Positions 43,430-53,322 of a stretch of DNA of 64,000 nucleotides are shown here, in pieces; positions within the stretch are counted from its first letter, which is position 1, and each line of letters opens with the position of its first letter. The DNA is from Polymorphobacter megasporae. Lineage in GTDB: Bacteria; Pseudomonadota; Alphaproteobacteria; Sphingomonadales; Sphingomonadaceae. The stretch spans positions 992,001 through 1,056,000 of the forward strand of contig NZ_CP081848.1 in assembly GCF_018982885.2 (NCBI RefSeq). Direction: 5' to 3'. The notes below the pieces were generated by a model that saw only the letters and a program-made list of their open reading frames with translations, did no database searches and was not told the origin of the DNA. A program made the position numbers and the translations under genes.

Positions 43430-45688
43430 ATGACCATCCGCGCCGCATTGCTCGCCTCCGCGTTCGCAACCATCAGCGTCGGCGCGCTTCATCCGGCGGC
43501 CGCGTCCACCGCCGCCGAGGCCCCTGCAGCCGGCGCGGCGGTGGATGCGCCGAGTGGTGAAGACATCATCGTAACCGCGCAGAAGCGCTTGCAGACGCTG
43601 ATCGACGTGCCGCAATCAATCTCGGTCGTCGGACAGGATGCACTCGAGCGAAATCAGGCGGTCAGCTTCCAGGACTATCTCAAGCTCGTTCCCGGACTCC
43701 AGCTTGAAAGCAGCACGCCCGGGGTCGAGCGGCTCATCATCCGCGGCGTGAACACCGGCGGTGTCGTCTCGACGGTGGCGGTCTACGCCGACGAGACGCC
43801 GTTCGGATCGTCGAGCGGCCTCGTCAACGGTGCGATCCTCGCCGGCGACTTCGACACTTTCGACGTCGCGCGGATCGAGGTCCTGCGCGGACCGCAGGGA
43901 ACCTTCTACGGTGCGAACTCGCTCGGAGGAGTCCTCAAGTTCGTCACGAACACGCCCGACACCAAGGAGCTGATCGTTCGGGGCCGCGGTGGCGTGGAGT
44001 CGGTCAAGGGCGGCGACGTCTCCTACTACGGCGACGCGGTCGTCAACGTCCCGCTATCGCCGACGCTGGCGGTTCGCGCCTCGGGCTTCTACCGCCGCGA
44101 CGGCGGCTTCATCGACTCGATCGGCATCGCCGGCTCGGACAAGCAGAACAACATCAACAGCGACCGTATCTATGGCGGCCGCGCCTCGCTTCTTTTCACG
44201 CCATCCGACCAGTTCTCAGTGCGGTTGAGCGCCATCCTGCAGAACATCGACGTCAACGCGCCCTCGACGGTCGAAAGCGATCCGAACACGCTCGCGACGC
44301 TCTACGGCCGCCCGGTGCTGTCGCAGTTCGTTCCGTCGTTCAACCGCTTCCAGTATCGGGTCTACAACGGCACGGTCCACGCCGATCTCGGCATCTTCGA
44401 CGTCACCTCGGTGACCAGTTACGCGACCGAACACCAGATTATCCAGACCGACGTCACCAACAACCTCAGCGGCCTGATCAACGCCGTCTTCAAGGTACCG
44501 AACGAGCTCTATCTCGCCCAGAACACCGACAGCGACAAATTCACCCAAGAAGTGAGGCTCACCAAGTCGCTCGGCTTCGTCGATCTCCTCGGTGGCGCCT
44601 TCTACACCCACGAGAAGGGCTTGATCCGCCAGGAATATGTCGCGCTCGTGCCGGGCACGACGACGCTGGCGACCGGTCTCCCCCAATTGGCGCTGGTCAA
44701 CCTGCGCTCGCGCTACGAGGAGATCGCGGGATTCGGCAACGCGACCGTCCATCTCGGCAGCCACTTCGACGTCGACCTTGGTGGGCGCTACAGCCACAAC
44801 TCCCAGGACGCGACGCAATCGAACGCCGGAGCGCTGGTCGGCGGCACGTCCACCTTCCCGACCGCGCGTTCGTCGGAAGGCGTCTGGACCTACTCCGTCG
44901 CGCCGAAGATCAAGATCGATCCCGACTTCACGGTCTATGGACGCGTCGCCAAGGGCTTCCGGCCGGGCGGCCCGAACGTGCTGCCGCCCGCGGCGCCAGC
45001 GGGAACGCCCGCGAGCTTCTCGTCCGACACACTTACGAGCTACGAGGTGGGGATCAAGGCTCAGACCCCTGATCGGACCTTCAGCATCGACGCAGACGTC
45101 TTCACGCTCGACTGGAACAACATCCAGCTGCTCGCGGTCGTCAACGGCTTCGGCATCAACGCCAACGCCGGACTGGCCAAGAGCGACGGCTTCGAAGTGA
45201 CCGCGACCGTGCGACCGACTCCCGGCCTCGATCTGTCAGTCAACGGAGCCTACACCCACGCCCGCCTGTCCACCGACACGAGCGCCCTTGTCGGCGGCAA
45301 GGTCGGCGACGCCCTGCCGTTCACGCCGACCTACACGATCAACCTGAACGGCGATTATGGCTGGGATATCGGCCGCACGGCGAAGCCGTTCGTCGGCGCT
45401 TCGGCGCGCTTCCTGTCGAAGATCCCAGGCGCGTTCGACAACACCTACCGCACCGCGAACGGCCATCAGCGCTATCTACCGTCATATGTCGCGGTCGATC
45501 TCCACGCCGGGGTCGATCTGGGCAAATACTCGCTCGAAGTCTACGCCAGGAATGTCGGCAACGCCGAAGGCAAGACGTCGACGGGCGCGGTCACGGCGAA
45601 CGGCGCGAACGTCAACCCGAACGGGGCGATCGCGACCGGCGTCATCCGGCCGCGGACGATCGGTTTGTCCATCACCGCCGCACTGTAG
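43430..45688 (+). CDS. TonB-dependent outer-membrane receptor
   Basis: A 752-residue receptor. A signal peptide ending about AAAS is followed by a TonB box-like EDIIVTAQKR, the plug domain (VPQSISVVGQDALERNQAVS, RGPQGTFYGANSLGGVLKFV) and a 22-strand barrel. The FRPGGPNVLPP segment is characteristic. It would import an oligopeptide or similar substrate across the outer membrane with TonB energy, feeding the POT transporter and hydrolases around it. The upstream in-frame extension to 43286 lacks a signal sequence, so the ATG at 43430 is used. The protein ends in Leu rather than the usual Phe/Tyr/Trp. Confidence 0.92.
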   Translation: MTIRAALLASAFATISVGALHPAAASTAAEAPAAGAAVDAPSGEDIIVTAQKRLQTLIDVPQSISVVGQDALERNQAVSFQDYLKLVPGLQLESSTPGVERLIIRGVNTGGVVSTVAVYADETPFGSSSGLVNGAILAGDFDTFDVARIEVLRGPQGTFYGANSLGGVLKFVTNTPDTKELIVRGRGGVESVKGGDVSYYGDAVVNVPLSPTLAVRASGFYRRDGGFIDSIGIAGSDKQNNINSDRIYGGRASLLFTPSDQFSVRLSAILQNIDVNAPSTVESDPNTLATLYGRPVLSQFVPSFNRFQYRVYNGTVHADLGIFDVTSVTSYATEHQIIQTDVTNNLSGLINAVFKVPNELYLAQNTDSDKFTQEVRLTKSLGFVDLLGGAFYTHEKGLIRQEYVALVPGTTTLATGLPQLALVNLRSRYEEIAGFGNATVHLGSHFDVDLGGRYSHNSQDATQSNAGALVGGTSTFPTARSSEGVWTYSVAPKIKIDPDFTVYGRVAKGFRPGGPNVLPPAAPAGTPASFSSDTLTSYEVGIKAQTPDRTFSIDADVFTLDWNNIQLLAVVNGFGINANAGLAKSDGFEVTATVRPTPGLDLSVNGAYTHARLSTDTSALVGGKVGDALPFTPTYTINLNGDYGWDIGRTAKPFVGASARFLSKIPGAFDNTYRTANGHQRYLPSYVAVDLHAGVDLGKYSLEVYARNVGNAEGKTSTGAVTANGANVNPNGAIATGVIRPRTIGLSITAAL

Positions 45689-46746
45689 TGGCGACGGCCA
45701 GCTCATCGGGACTCGCGGCACGGATCGTTCCCGAGCCCGAGCACCTGCCCGGACCCTATCTGGTGTTCCTCGGCGATGTCACCGACCCCGGCTTCGCCAA
45801 GACCGCCTTCGGCCTGCGTGACTGGGCGGGTGACCGCTGCGTCGGTGAATTCTCCGCGCCCGGTGCCACGGTGAGCGCCGGGCTGCCGCGGTTGACCCCC
45901 GCCGCCGCGGCCGCCCTCGGCGCACGTGCGGCGATCATCGGTGCCGCAGTCCAAGGCGGCCAGGTGGCCGACAGCTGGATCGCGCCGCTGATCGAAGCGC
46001 TGGAGGCGGGGCTCGACATCATCAGCGGAATGCATCAGCGGCTCGGCGACGTCGCCGCGCTCGCCGCGGTGGCGGCGCGCAACGGTCGGCGGCTGATCGA
46101 CGTGCGCGTTCCGCCGCCGGGTCTCACCGTCGCGACCGGGGCCAAGCGGTCGGGCAGACGGCTGTTGACGGTCGGCACCGACTGTGCGCTCGGCAAGAAG
46201 TATACTGCACTGGCGCTCGCGAGGGCGTTCGCTGAGCGTGGCGTCGACTGCGACTTCCGCGCGAGCGGTCAGACCGGGATTATGATTGCGGGCAACGGCA
46301 TACCGCTGGACGCCGTCGTCAGCGACTTCGCCGCCGGTGCCGCGGAAGCGCTTAGTCCGGCCTCGTCAGTCAGCCATTGGGACGTAATCGAGGGGCAGGG
46401 GTCGCTGTTCCATCCCGCCTACGCCGCGGTGTCGCTCGCGCTGCTGCATGGCAGCCAGCCCGATGTGTTCATCGTCTGCCACGACCCAACGCGCACGCAT
46501 GTCCTCGGTCTTCCGGGCATGCCGCTGCCGACGATCTCCGCCGTGATCGAGCAGACCATTGCCCTCGGGCGCCTGACCAACGCGGACATCCGCTGCGGCG
46601 GTATCGCCTTCAACACCTCGGCTCTGGGCGTTGATGCGGCCTCGGCGCTGATGGCCCGCGAAGGTGCCTTGCTGGGTCTTCCGGTCGCCGACCCAATTCG
46701 CGGCGGTTCCGCGTTCGACGTCCTCGTCGCCGCCTGCCTCGGATGA
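45688..46746 (+). CDS. DUF1611 protein, DgcN-like D-glutamate N-acetyltransferase
   Basis: A 352-residue P-loop protein with GTDCALGKK at residues 163-171 and the DUF1611 features SGQTGIMIAG, VIEGQGSLFHPAY and CHDPTRTHVLG. DUF1611 proteins include DgcN, which acetylates D-glutamate in a D-glutamate degradation pathway together with DgcA. The epimerase at 41075-42076 is the matching partner in this operon, so that assignment is plausible; it is inferred from family and context. The GTG start overlaps the receptor TAG (TAGTG), and the stop overlaps the next ATG. Confidence 0.82.
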   Translation: MATASSSGLAARIVPEPEHLPGPYLVFLGDVTDPGFAKTAFGLRDWAGDRCVGEFSAPGATVSAGLPRLTPAAAAALGARAAIIGAAVQGGQVADSWIAPLIEALEAGLDIISGMHQRLGDVAALAAVAARNGRRLIDVRVPPPGLTVATGAKRSGRRLLTVGTDCALGKKYTALALARAFAERGVDCDFRASGQTGIMIAGNGIPLDAVVSDFAAGAAEALSPASSVSHWDVIEGQGSLFHPAYAAVSLALLHGSQPDVFIVCHDPTRTHVLGLPGMPLPTISAVIEQTIALGRLTNADIRCGGIAFNTSALGVDAASALMAREGALLGLPVADPIRGGSAFDVLVAACLG

Positions 46747-47843
46747 TTGCAGGCGGCCCGACGCGCTTCGCGCGCTTCGTGCTGCCGGGCCTCGCCTTCA
46801 AAGCGGTCGTCATTGGTGGCGGCTACGCCACCGGTCGCGAGCTCGCCGAATTCTTTATCCCCGCCGGCCCGTGGGGCGGCGTCGCCGGTATGGTGCTCGC
46901 GACCGCGATCTGGAGCATCGTCGCGGCGCTCACGTTCGCGCTGGCGCACGCGATCGGGGCCTACGACTACCGCACCCTCTTCCGAGCGCTGCTCGGTCCC
47001 GGCTGGATCGCGTTCGAGATCGCCTACCTCCTCTTCGTCGTCGTCATCCTGTCGGTCTTCGGCGCCGCCGCCGGCACGATCGCCGCGGCGACGTTGGGTG
47101 TGCCGCAGATCGCCGGAACCCTGGCGCTCGCCGCGGCGATCGTCGCCGTCGCCACATTCGGAACCCCGGCGGTCGAAGGGCTCTTCAAATACGTCTCGTT
47201 CATGCTCTACGGCGTTTACGCGATGTTCCTGGTCCTCGCGGTCTTCAGCTTCGGGGGCGGGATTGGCCATGCGTTCGCCATAAGTCCGGCGCCGCACGAC
47301 TGGGCGGTCGGCGGTATAACCTACGCGAGCTATAACATTGTCGGCGCCGTCGTCATCTTGCCGGTCCTCCGCCACCTCACCGGTCGCCGCGATGCCATTG
47401 TCGCCGGCCTCATCGCGGGGCCGCTGGCGATGGCTCCGGCGATTGTCTTCTTCACCGCGATGACCGCCTTCCTGCCGGCGATCGCAACCGCCGCGCTGCC
47501 GTCAGACGTAATGCTCACCGCGCTCGACGTCCCGGCCTTCCGCCTGCTGTTCCAGGCGATGATCTTCGCGGCGTTGCTCGAGAGCGGAACCGGTGCGGTC
47601 CATGCCATCGCCGAGCGCGTGAACACGGCCAGGGGCCGTGACCTCGGTCGCGGCGGTCGCGCCACGCTCGCCGCGGCAGTCGTCGTCGCCTGCGTCTTCG
47701 TCGCCGACCGCTTCGGTCTCGTCGCGCTGATCGCCGGAGGCTACCGGCTCCTCGCCGTCGTCATCCTCGTCGTCTATATCGTGCCATTGCTGACCGTCGG
47801 ACTGATCCGGCTCCAGCGGGCACCTCACCCGGAGGCGCTATGA
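46743..47843 (+). CDS. YkvI-like membrane transporter
   Basis: A 366-residue inner-membrane protein with 10-11 helices, beginning LPGLAFKAVVIGGGYATGRE, where the GGGYATGRE loop is typical of YkvI-type proteins in the APC/LeuT-fold superfamily. TYASYNIVGAVVILPVLRHL is a second conserved stretch. The substrate is unknown; in this operon an amino acid such as D-glutamate is likely. It overlaps both neighbours by ATGA. Confidence 0.75.
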   Translation: MIAGGPTRFARFVLPGLAFKAVVIGGGYATGRELAEFFIPAGPWGGVAGMVLATAIWSIVAALTFALAHAIGAYDYRTLFRALLGPGWIAFEIAYLLFVVVILSVFGAAAGTIAAATLGVPQIAGTLALAAAIVAVATFGTPAVEGLFKYVSFMLYGVYAMFLVLAVFSFGGGIGHAFAISPAPHDWAVGGITYASYNIVGAVVILPVLRHLTGRRDAIVAGLIAGPLAMAPAIVFFTAMTAFLPAIATAALPSDVMLTALDVPAFRLLFQAMIFAALLESGTGAVHAIAERVNTARGRDLGRGGRATLAAAVVVACVFVADRFGLVALIAGGYRLLAVVILVVYIVPLLTVGLIRLQRAPHPEAL

Positions 47844-49405
47844 AACTTCTCCGCCTGTTCGCGTCGCTTGCGATCGCCGCTCCTGCCGCCGCAGCTCCGC
47901 CGCCAGGCTTCGCCGCCCGGGTCGAGAGCCTGCGCGTCGCCGCCGGCATCCCCGGCATGAGCGTCGCCATCGTCGAGAACGGGGCCCCGACGTTCGTTCA
48001 GGGCTTCGGCGTCCGCGCACTCGGCAGCCCCGCCAGGGTCGATGCCGACACGATCTTCCCCAATGGTTCAACAGGCAAGGCCTTCACCACCGCCGCGCTG
48101 GCGACGCTGGTCGATGCGGGCAAAATCGGGTGGGACGATCGAGTCATCGACCACCTGCCGTGGTTCCGCATGTACGACCCATGGGTTACGCGCGAGATGA
48201 CGATCCGCGATCTCCTGGTCCACCGCAGCGGCCTTGGCCTCGGCGAGGGCGATCTGCTGTTCGTCCCGAGGACGACGCTGAGCCGCCGTGAGACTGTCCG
48301 TCGCGTCGCCTTCCTCAAGCCGGCGACGAGCTTCCGCAGCGCCTATGCCTACGACAATATCCTCTACATGGTGGCCGGGCAGCTGATCGAGGAGGTCAGC
48401 GGACAGACATGGGAAGACTACGTCACCGCCCATGTCCTTCGTCCGGCGGGGATGACCGTGTCGACGACCGGATCACCCGAACACTTCGCCACCAAAAATC
48501 GGGCGTTTCCCCACGCCCGCTTCAGCGGGGGCCTGCGCGGTGCCGGCGATCAGGAGCGCCTCGACGAACGCGACGAACTCGGCCGCAACGCCGCACCGGC
48601 GGGCGGCATGGCGGTGAGCGCCGCCGACATGGCGCGTTGGATCGAAGTGCAGCTCGGCCACGGCGCCCGACCCGACGGCAAGCGCGTGTTTAGCGCCGCG
48701 TCGGCGGCGACCATGTGGACTCCACTCGTGTTCCAGCCGATCGCCGACGTCCCCGACGACCTCGCCGCGACGAAGCCTAACTTTTCTGGATATGCACTCG
48801 GCTGGGACGTCCGCGACTACCGCGGAGTCCGCGTCGTCTCGCATTCAGGAGCCGTGTTCGGATTCCGCGCGCTGGTCGTCATGGTGCCCGAGAAGAACAT
48901 CGGCTTCGCCGTCCTGATCAATGCCGAGGACGGCGCTCCCGTCCGCGGCATCATGTACGAGCTGCTCGATCACTACCTGGGTGCTCCCGACGGCCACTGG
49001 CCCGAGAAGTATGCGGCCTTCGTCAAGACGCGGACCGATGCGGCGCTGGCGACGCAGGCCGCAGCAGCGGCGCATCCGGCCGCCGCCGGGCCCTCGCTGC
49101 CGCTGCCGCGCTATGCCCGCGACTATGTCGACCCGTGGTACGGCCACATCGCGGTGACGACGACGGCGACCGGCCTCGCCATCGACTTCAAGACGACCCC
49201 GCGGATGTCCGGGCCGCTCGAGCACTATCAGTACGATACCTTTATCGCACGCTTCGCCGACAAGGGTATCGAACCCGCCTACGTCAGCTTCGCCCTGGAC
49301 GCCTCGGGCGCGGTCGATCGCGTGACGCTGAAGCCGGTGTCGCCGCTAGCCGACTTCAGCTTCGACTATCAGGATCTGATGCTGACGCCGGCGCGAAGCA
49401 AGTGA
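47840..49405 (+). CDS. exported beta-lactamase-family serine hydrolase 2
   Basis: A 521-residue periplasmic hydrolase with a short signal (MKLLRLFASLAIAAPAAAA). SxxK is in FPNGSTGKAFTTAA (Ser-Thr-Gly-Lys), the tyrosine motif in AYAYDNILYMVAGQ, and the third motif as HSG in VVSHSGAVFGF. A DUF3471-type C-terminal domain follows residue 400. PBP-fold enzymes like this cut D-amino-acid peptides or esters. The ATG overlaps the transporter stop (ATGA). Confidence 0.85.
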   Translation: MKLLRLFASLAIAAPAAAAPPPGFAARVESLRVAAGIPGMSVAIVENGAPTFVQGFGVRALGSPARVDADTIFPNGSTGKAFTTAALATLVDAGKIGWDDRVIDHLPWFRMYDPWVTREMTIRDLLVHRSGLGLGEGDLLFVPRTTLSRRETVRRVAFLKPATSFRSAYAYDNILYMVAGQLIEEVSGQTWEDYVTAHVLRPAGMTVSTTGSPEHFATKNRAFPHARFSGGLRGAGDQERLDERDELGRNAAPAGGMAVSAADMARWIEVQLGHGARPDGKRVFSAASAATMWTPLVFQPIADVPDDLAATKPNFSGYALGWDVRDYRGVRVVSHSGAVFGFRALVVMVPEKNIGFAVLINAEDGAPVRGIMYELLDHYLGAPDGHWPEKYAAFVKTRTDAALATQAAAAAHPAAAGPSLPLPRYARDYVDPWYGHIAVTTTATGLAIDFKTTPRMSGPLEHYQYDTFIARFADKGIEPAYVSFALDASGAVDRVTLKPVSPLADFSFDYQDLMLTPARSK

Positions 49406-49457
49406 AGCGCAGGCTGCCCTTGGCGGCGCAGCAGGCGAGTGGGGAGACGATGCAGTG

Positions 49458-51440
49458 ATGGGAACGGTCCTAAAGACGACTCTGTTTGGGCTTATGTCGC
49501 TGGTGGCGTTGACCTGCTCGACAGCGTCGCCTGCCCAGAGTCGCGCAGGAGCCGATACGTCGGGCGGGACCAAGGCCGGCGTCACCTATGTGCAGCCCAA
49601 GGACTGGACTGTCGTTACCCGCGGCGGGACGACCGTGCTGTCGGCTCCCGAGAAGGACCTCGACATCGCAGTCGTCGACGGTATCTCCGCGCCCACCGCT
49701 TCCGCGGCCGCGACCAAGGCTTGGCCGTCTTACACGCCCGTCCCGCCCCGTCCGGTGCGCCTGCTAACGCCGGAGGCGGCACGCGACGGGTGGGACGAAC
49801 GTGTCGCAATCGTCTACGAGACGTCTCCCGACGAACGTGCCGTAGCGACGGCGCTGGCGCTGCGTCGGGGCGCGGTCTGGACGGTCGCGTTCATCAACGG
49901 ATCCGACGCGACGATGAACAGGCGGGCGGCCGCGGCGGACCTTGTCGAACGCAGCCTCCGCCCCGCCGGCTACGTGCGTGAGACCTTCGCCGGCCGGACG
50001 GCTCACCGGCTTACCCCCGAACGGATCGCCGCATTGCGCGACTTCATTGCCGCCTCGGCGAAGACACTGGAAGTCCCCGGCGTCGGCATCGCGCTGATCG
50101 ACCAGGGCCACGTCGTCTACGAGGGCGGCTACGGCGTCCTCGCGCTCGGGTCGCCGAAGCCCGTGACGGCGCACACCAAATTCATGATCGCCTCCAACAC
50201 CAAGGGGATGACGACCCTGTTGCTCGCGGTGCTCGCCGACGAGGGCAAGTTGAGCTGGGACCAGAAGGTCACCGACGTGTATCCGTCGTTCCGCCTCGGA
50301 AGCGACGCGACGACCCGCGCGACCGAGGTTCGCCACCTGGTCTGCGCCTGCACCGGTCTGCCGCGGAAGGACTACGCCTTTATCCTCGCCGACGGCCGTG
50401 CTCCGGCGGCGGACACGTTCCGCCAACTCGCAGAGACGCAACCGACCAGCGCGTTCGGCGAACTGTTCCAATACAACAATCTGATGGCGTCGGCGGCCGG
50501 CTATGTCGGCGGTGCGCTCGCGTATCCCGGGATGGAGATCGGGGCGGCGTACGACAAGGCCATGCAGACCCGCATCTTCGACCCGCTCGGGATGCGCGAC
50601 ACGACCTTCGATCGGGCGAGGGGAGAGAGCGGCGACGCGGCGCAGCCGCACGGCTACGACATCGATGGCCGCATGACGCTGATGTCCAACCACTTCAACC
50701 ATCTGATCGCGCCCTATCGCCCGGCCGGCGGGGCCTGGTCGAGCGCCGCCGACATGGCCCGCTACGTCGAGCTCGAACTATCGCAGGGCGTGGCGCCCGA
50801 TGGACGTCGGGTGGTCAGCGCGGCTAACCTGCTCGAGCGGCGGCGGCACGGCGTATCTACCGGCGAGGACGCCTGGTATGGGATGGGGCTGTTCGACGAG
50901 ATCGTCGACGGAGCGCATGTCGTCACCCATGGCGGCACGCTCCAAGGCTTCCACAGCGATTTCTGGGTTCTGCCGGATGCGGGCATCGGCGCGGTCCTGC
51001 TGACAAATGCCGATTCCGGGCCGGCGATGTTCACGCCGTTCCTCCGCCGCCTGCTCGAGGTGGCCTATGACGGCAGGGCCGAGGCCGCGATGGAGGTCAC
51101 CGCCGCTGCGGGGAAGCTCAAGGCGGAAGCGAAGGCGCGGCGAGCCCGACTCACCGTCCCCGGCGACGTCACCGCACTCGCGAACCTCGCGCCGAAGTAT
51201 CGCGACGCGCAGCTCGGCAACGTCATCATGATCAGCGACCGGGACGGCGGGAAGTGGATCGAGGCCGGCGCGATCGAAGGACCTCTGGCAACGCGGAAGA
51301 ACGTCGACGGCACCTTGTCTCTCGTTTCGATCGGACCGGGCGGGATCGGGGTCGACGCCGTCATCAGCCGAGCAAACGGCAGCCGGACACTTACCATTCG
51401 GGACAGCCAGCACGAATATGTCTACACCGAGATACACTGA
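49458..51440 (+). CDS. exported beta-lactamase-family serine hydrolase 3
   Basis: A 660-residue protein with a signal/lipoprotein-like N-terminus (MGTVLKTTLFGLMSLVALTC). A DUF-type N-terminal domain of about 160 residues precedes the PBP fold. SxxK is in MIASNTKGMTTLL (Ser-Asn-Thr-Lys), the tyrosine motif in LFQYNNLMAS, and HGG in VVTHGGTLQGF. The Cys at the end of the first hydrophobic segment (LVALTC) could be a lipobox. It closes the operon; a GTG at 49455 immediately before the ATG is an alternative start. Three PBP-fold hydrolases in one operon suggest cleavage of varied D-amino-acid peptides. Confidence 0.85.
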   Translation: MGTVLKTTLFGLMSLVALTCSTASPAQSRAGADTSGGTKAGVTYVQPKDWTVVTRGGTTVLSAPEKDLDIAVVDGISAPTASAAATKAWPSYTPVPPRPVRLLTPEAARDGWDERVAIVYETSPDERAVATALALRRGAVWTVAFINGSDATMNRRAAAADLVERSLRPAGYVRETFAGRTAHRLTPERIAALRDFIAASAKTLEVPGVGIALIDQGHVVYEGGYGVLALGSPKPVTAHTKFMIASNTKGMTTLLLAVLADEGKLSWDQKVTDVYPSFRLGSDATTRATEVRHLVCACTGLPRKDYAFILADGRAPAADTFRQLAETQPTSAFGELFQYNNLMASAAGYVGGALAYPGMEIGAAYDKAMQTRIFDPLGMRDTTFDRARGESGDAAQPHGYDIDGRMTLMSNHFNHLIAPYRPAGGAWSSAADMARYVELELSQGVAPDGRRVVSAANLLERRRHGVSTGEDAWYGMGLFDEIVDGAHVVTHGGTLQGFHSDFWVLPDAGIGAVLLTNADSGPAMFTPFLRRLLEVAYDGRAEAAMEVTAAAGKLKAEAKARRARLTVPGDVTALANLAPKYRDAQLGNVIMISDRDGGKWIEAGAIEGPLATRKNVDGTLSLVSIGPGGIGVDAVISRANGSRTLTIRDSQHEYVYTEIH

Positions 51441-51926
51441 GGAACACCAGAGCCGCGGTCCTGCGTCGTCGAGCGACGCTGATAAACACCTGCAGTGACC
51501 GTTGTCGCGTACGGTCTTCCGCTGTCTATGCGACCTCATCGGCCGGAGACATTGCAGAGCCGTCGCCGAGACTAGCGAGCAGTGCCGATCACCCAGCGCT
51601 CGGCGATCCGAAAATCAGGCGGGTCGTCGCCGACCGAGGTGATCTGCACATCGACCTCCATGGGGCGAGTGATGCTTCGACCGGATCACTGGGCTGCTTG
51701 CCAGAGAAGGGGAACGCAAGCGTGCCCCCGCGACCTCGACGACGACGCTTCGCGACTTGCGAGGGATGCCGCACGCGGGTGCGGAATTCCTACGAAGCCA
51801 GTGAAGGGTTCAGCGGATGATCACCGCCGAACAATTCGCGCCCGATAATGCTGTCATGACGCAATAGAATCGACTAGAACGAAACGGGTCCGGCAGGCAG
51901 TGGTGGCGGAACGGGTGGAGGACCTG
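51441..51926. other. intergenic stretch after the D-amino-acid island
   Basis: No convincing gene or strong hairpin. It should contain the 3' end signals of the long operon and the promoter of the DUF2235 gene. Confidence 0.4.
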
Positions 51927-53279
51927 ATGAAACGGATCGTGTTCTGCTTCGACGGAACCTGGAACAAGCTCAATGAGCATACGCCGACCAACGTCGTCCT
52001 GACCGCCGCCAGCATCGAGCGGGTGACGCACGACGGCGTGACGCAGATCATCCACTACGACGAGGGGGTCGGCACCGATCCGACGGAGCACTGGACCGGC
52101 GGAGTCTTCGGGGCCGGGTTGGTCGAACATGTGCGAGCGGCCTACCGCTTCCTGATCTTCAACTACGATCCCGGCGACGAGATCTTCGTCTTCGGCTTCT
52201 CCCGCGGCGCCTTCAGCGCCCGGTCCTTCATCGGATTCCTGCATCACGTCGGGCCGCTCAGTCGTCTTCACGCCGGTCGCATCGACGAGGCGCTGGATCT
52301 CTACCGGCACCGGTTGGACCGGAAGTCGGGCGCGGAAGACGACCTGCGCCAGTTCCGGGAGGATTACGCCGGCAACGTCTGCATCGGTGCGGCCGACGAC
52401 GCCTGGCGATGCGAGAACGTCCCGAACTACGTCACCGGCAGCGCACCCGTGATGACGGTGCGCTACCTCGGGGTCTGGGACACCGTATCGGCGCTGGGCG
52501 TGCCCGAGGTGCTGCCGTTCAGCAAGGAGCTGAACCGGGAACACCGTTTCCACGACGCCGCTCTGGATGACTTCGTCGAGAGCGCCCGCCATGCCGTCGC
52601 CCTCGATGAACGCCGCGTCGCCTTCCCGTCGGTTCCGCTCGGCGGCGTCTCGGCACTGAACACGGCCCGGGGGCACGCGGACAGCGGCGTCAAGGCGCCC
52701 TACCAGGAGCGGTGGTTCCCCGGCGTCCATGGGTCCGTCGGCGGCGGTGGCGACATCCGCGGCCTGTCCGACGGTGCGCTTGCGTGGGTGCTCGACGGCG
52801 CCAAGGCCGCAGGCCTCCGCCTCGACACCGCAGCCGGCACCCGCATCCACGGCTTCCACCCGGATCCGCTGGCTCCGCTCGACAACGTCGCGGACCCCAA
52901 GTCGGATTTCACACACCTCATCCAGCACGACCGGGCCGGCCCGACGGAGACGTGGCAGCTGTCGACGAGCGCCCTCAGGCGCTGGCAGAGTCCCGCCGCG
53001 GCGTTGCCGGATGGCAAGCCGTATCGTCCCGGTAGCCTGTCCCAGGTCGAGGCGGCGCTATCCGCGCTCCCTCCCTGGTCATTCGTGCCGCCCACCGACC
53101 TCCTGACGACGGTTGTCGTCAGGAACGGCGATACGTTGAGCGGTATCGCGCTGGAGCATTACCACGACGCGTCGAAATGGCACGTCCTCCTCGACGCCAA
53201 CCTGGATGGGGTGGGAAACCCGGACGATCTCTTTCCAGGCCAGGAGCTGCGGGTGCCCCGCCTGGCTGTGAGCCGGTGA
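51927..53279 (+). CDS. DUF2235 alpha/beta-hydrolase with C-terminal LysM
   Basis: A 450-residue protein beginning MKRIVFCFDGTWNKLNEHTP, the DUF2235 signature. The nucleophile elbow is GFSRG (residues 90-94, Ser92) and a second motif is YLGVWDTVSALGVP. DUF2235 includes Tle1-type phospholipase effectors of type VI secretion. A LysM domain (about 400-446, VRNGDTLSGIALEHYHDASK) could bind peptidoglycan. There is no signal peptide and no T6SS gene nearby. The ATG at 51927 has a GGAGG ribosome site 7 bases upstream, so the GTG at 51900 is not used. A lipase or cell-wall-linked role is inferred. Confidence 0.85.
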   Translation: MKRIVFCFDGTWNKLNEHTPTNVVLTAASIERVTHDGVTQIIHYDEGVGTDPTEHWTGGVFGAGLVEHVRAAYRFLIFNYDPGDEIFVFGFSRGAFSARSFIGFLHHVGPLSRLHAGRIDEALDLYRHRLDRKSGAEDDLRQFREDYAGNVCIGAADDAWRCENVPNYVTGSAPVMTVRYLGVWDTVSALGVPEVLPFSKELNREHRFHDAALDDFVESARHAVALDERRVAFPSVPLGGVSALNTARGHADSGVKAPYQERWFPGVHGSVGGGGDIRGLSDGALAWVLDGAKAAGLRLDTAAGTRIHGFHPDPLAPLDNVADPKSDFTHLIQHDRAGPTETWQLSTSALRRWQSPAAALPDGKPYRPGSLSQVEAALSALPPWSFVPPTDLLTTVVVRNGDTLSGIALEHYHDASKWHVLLDANLDGVGNPDDLFPGQELRVPRLAVSR

Positions 53280-53322
53280 CCTCGAGCGAGGGGTCGCTGC
53301 CGGTCCGTGACGGGGGCCGCCG

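Noticed and set aside
51810-52928. 372-codon minus frame opposite the DUF2235 gene
   Set aside because: DUF2235 motifs and a proper ribosome site support the plus strand.
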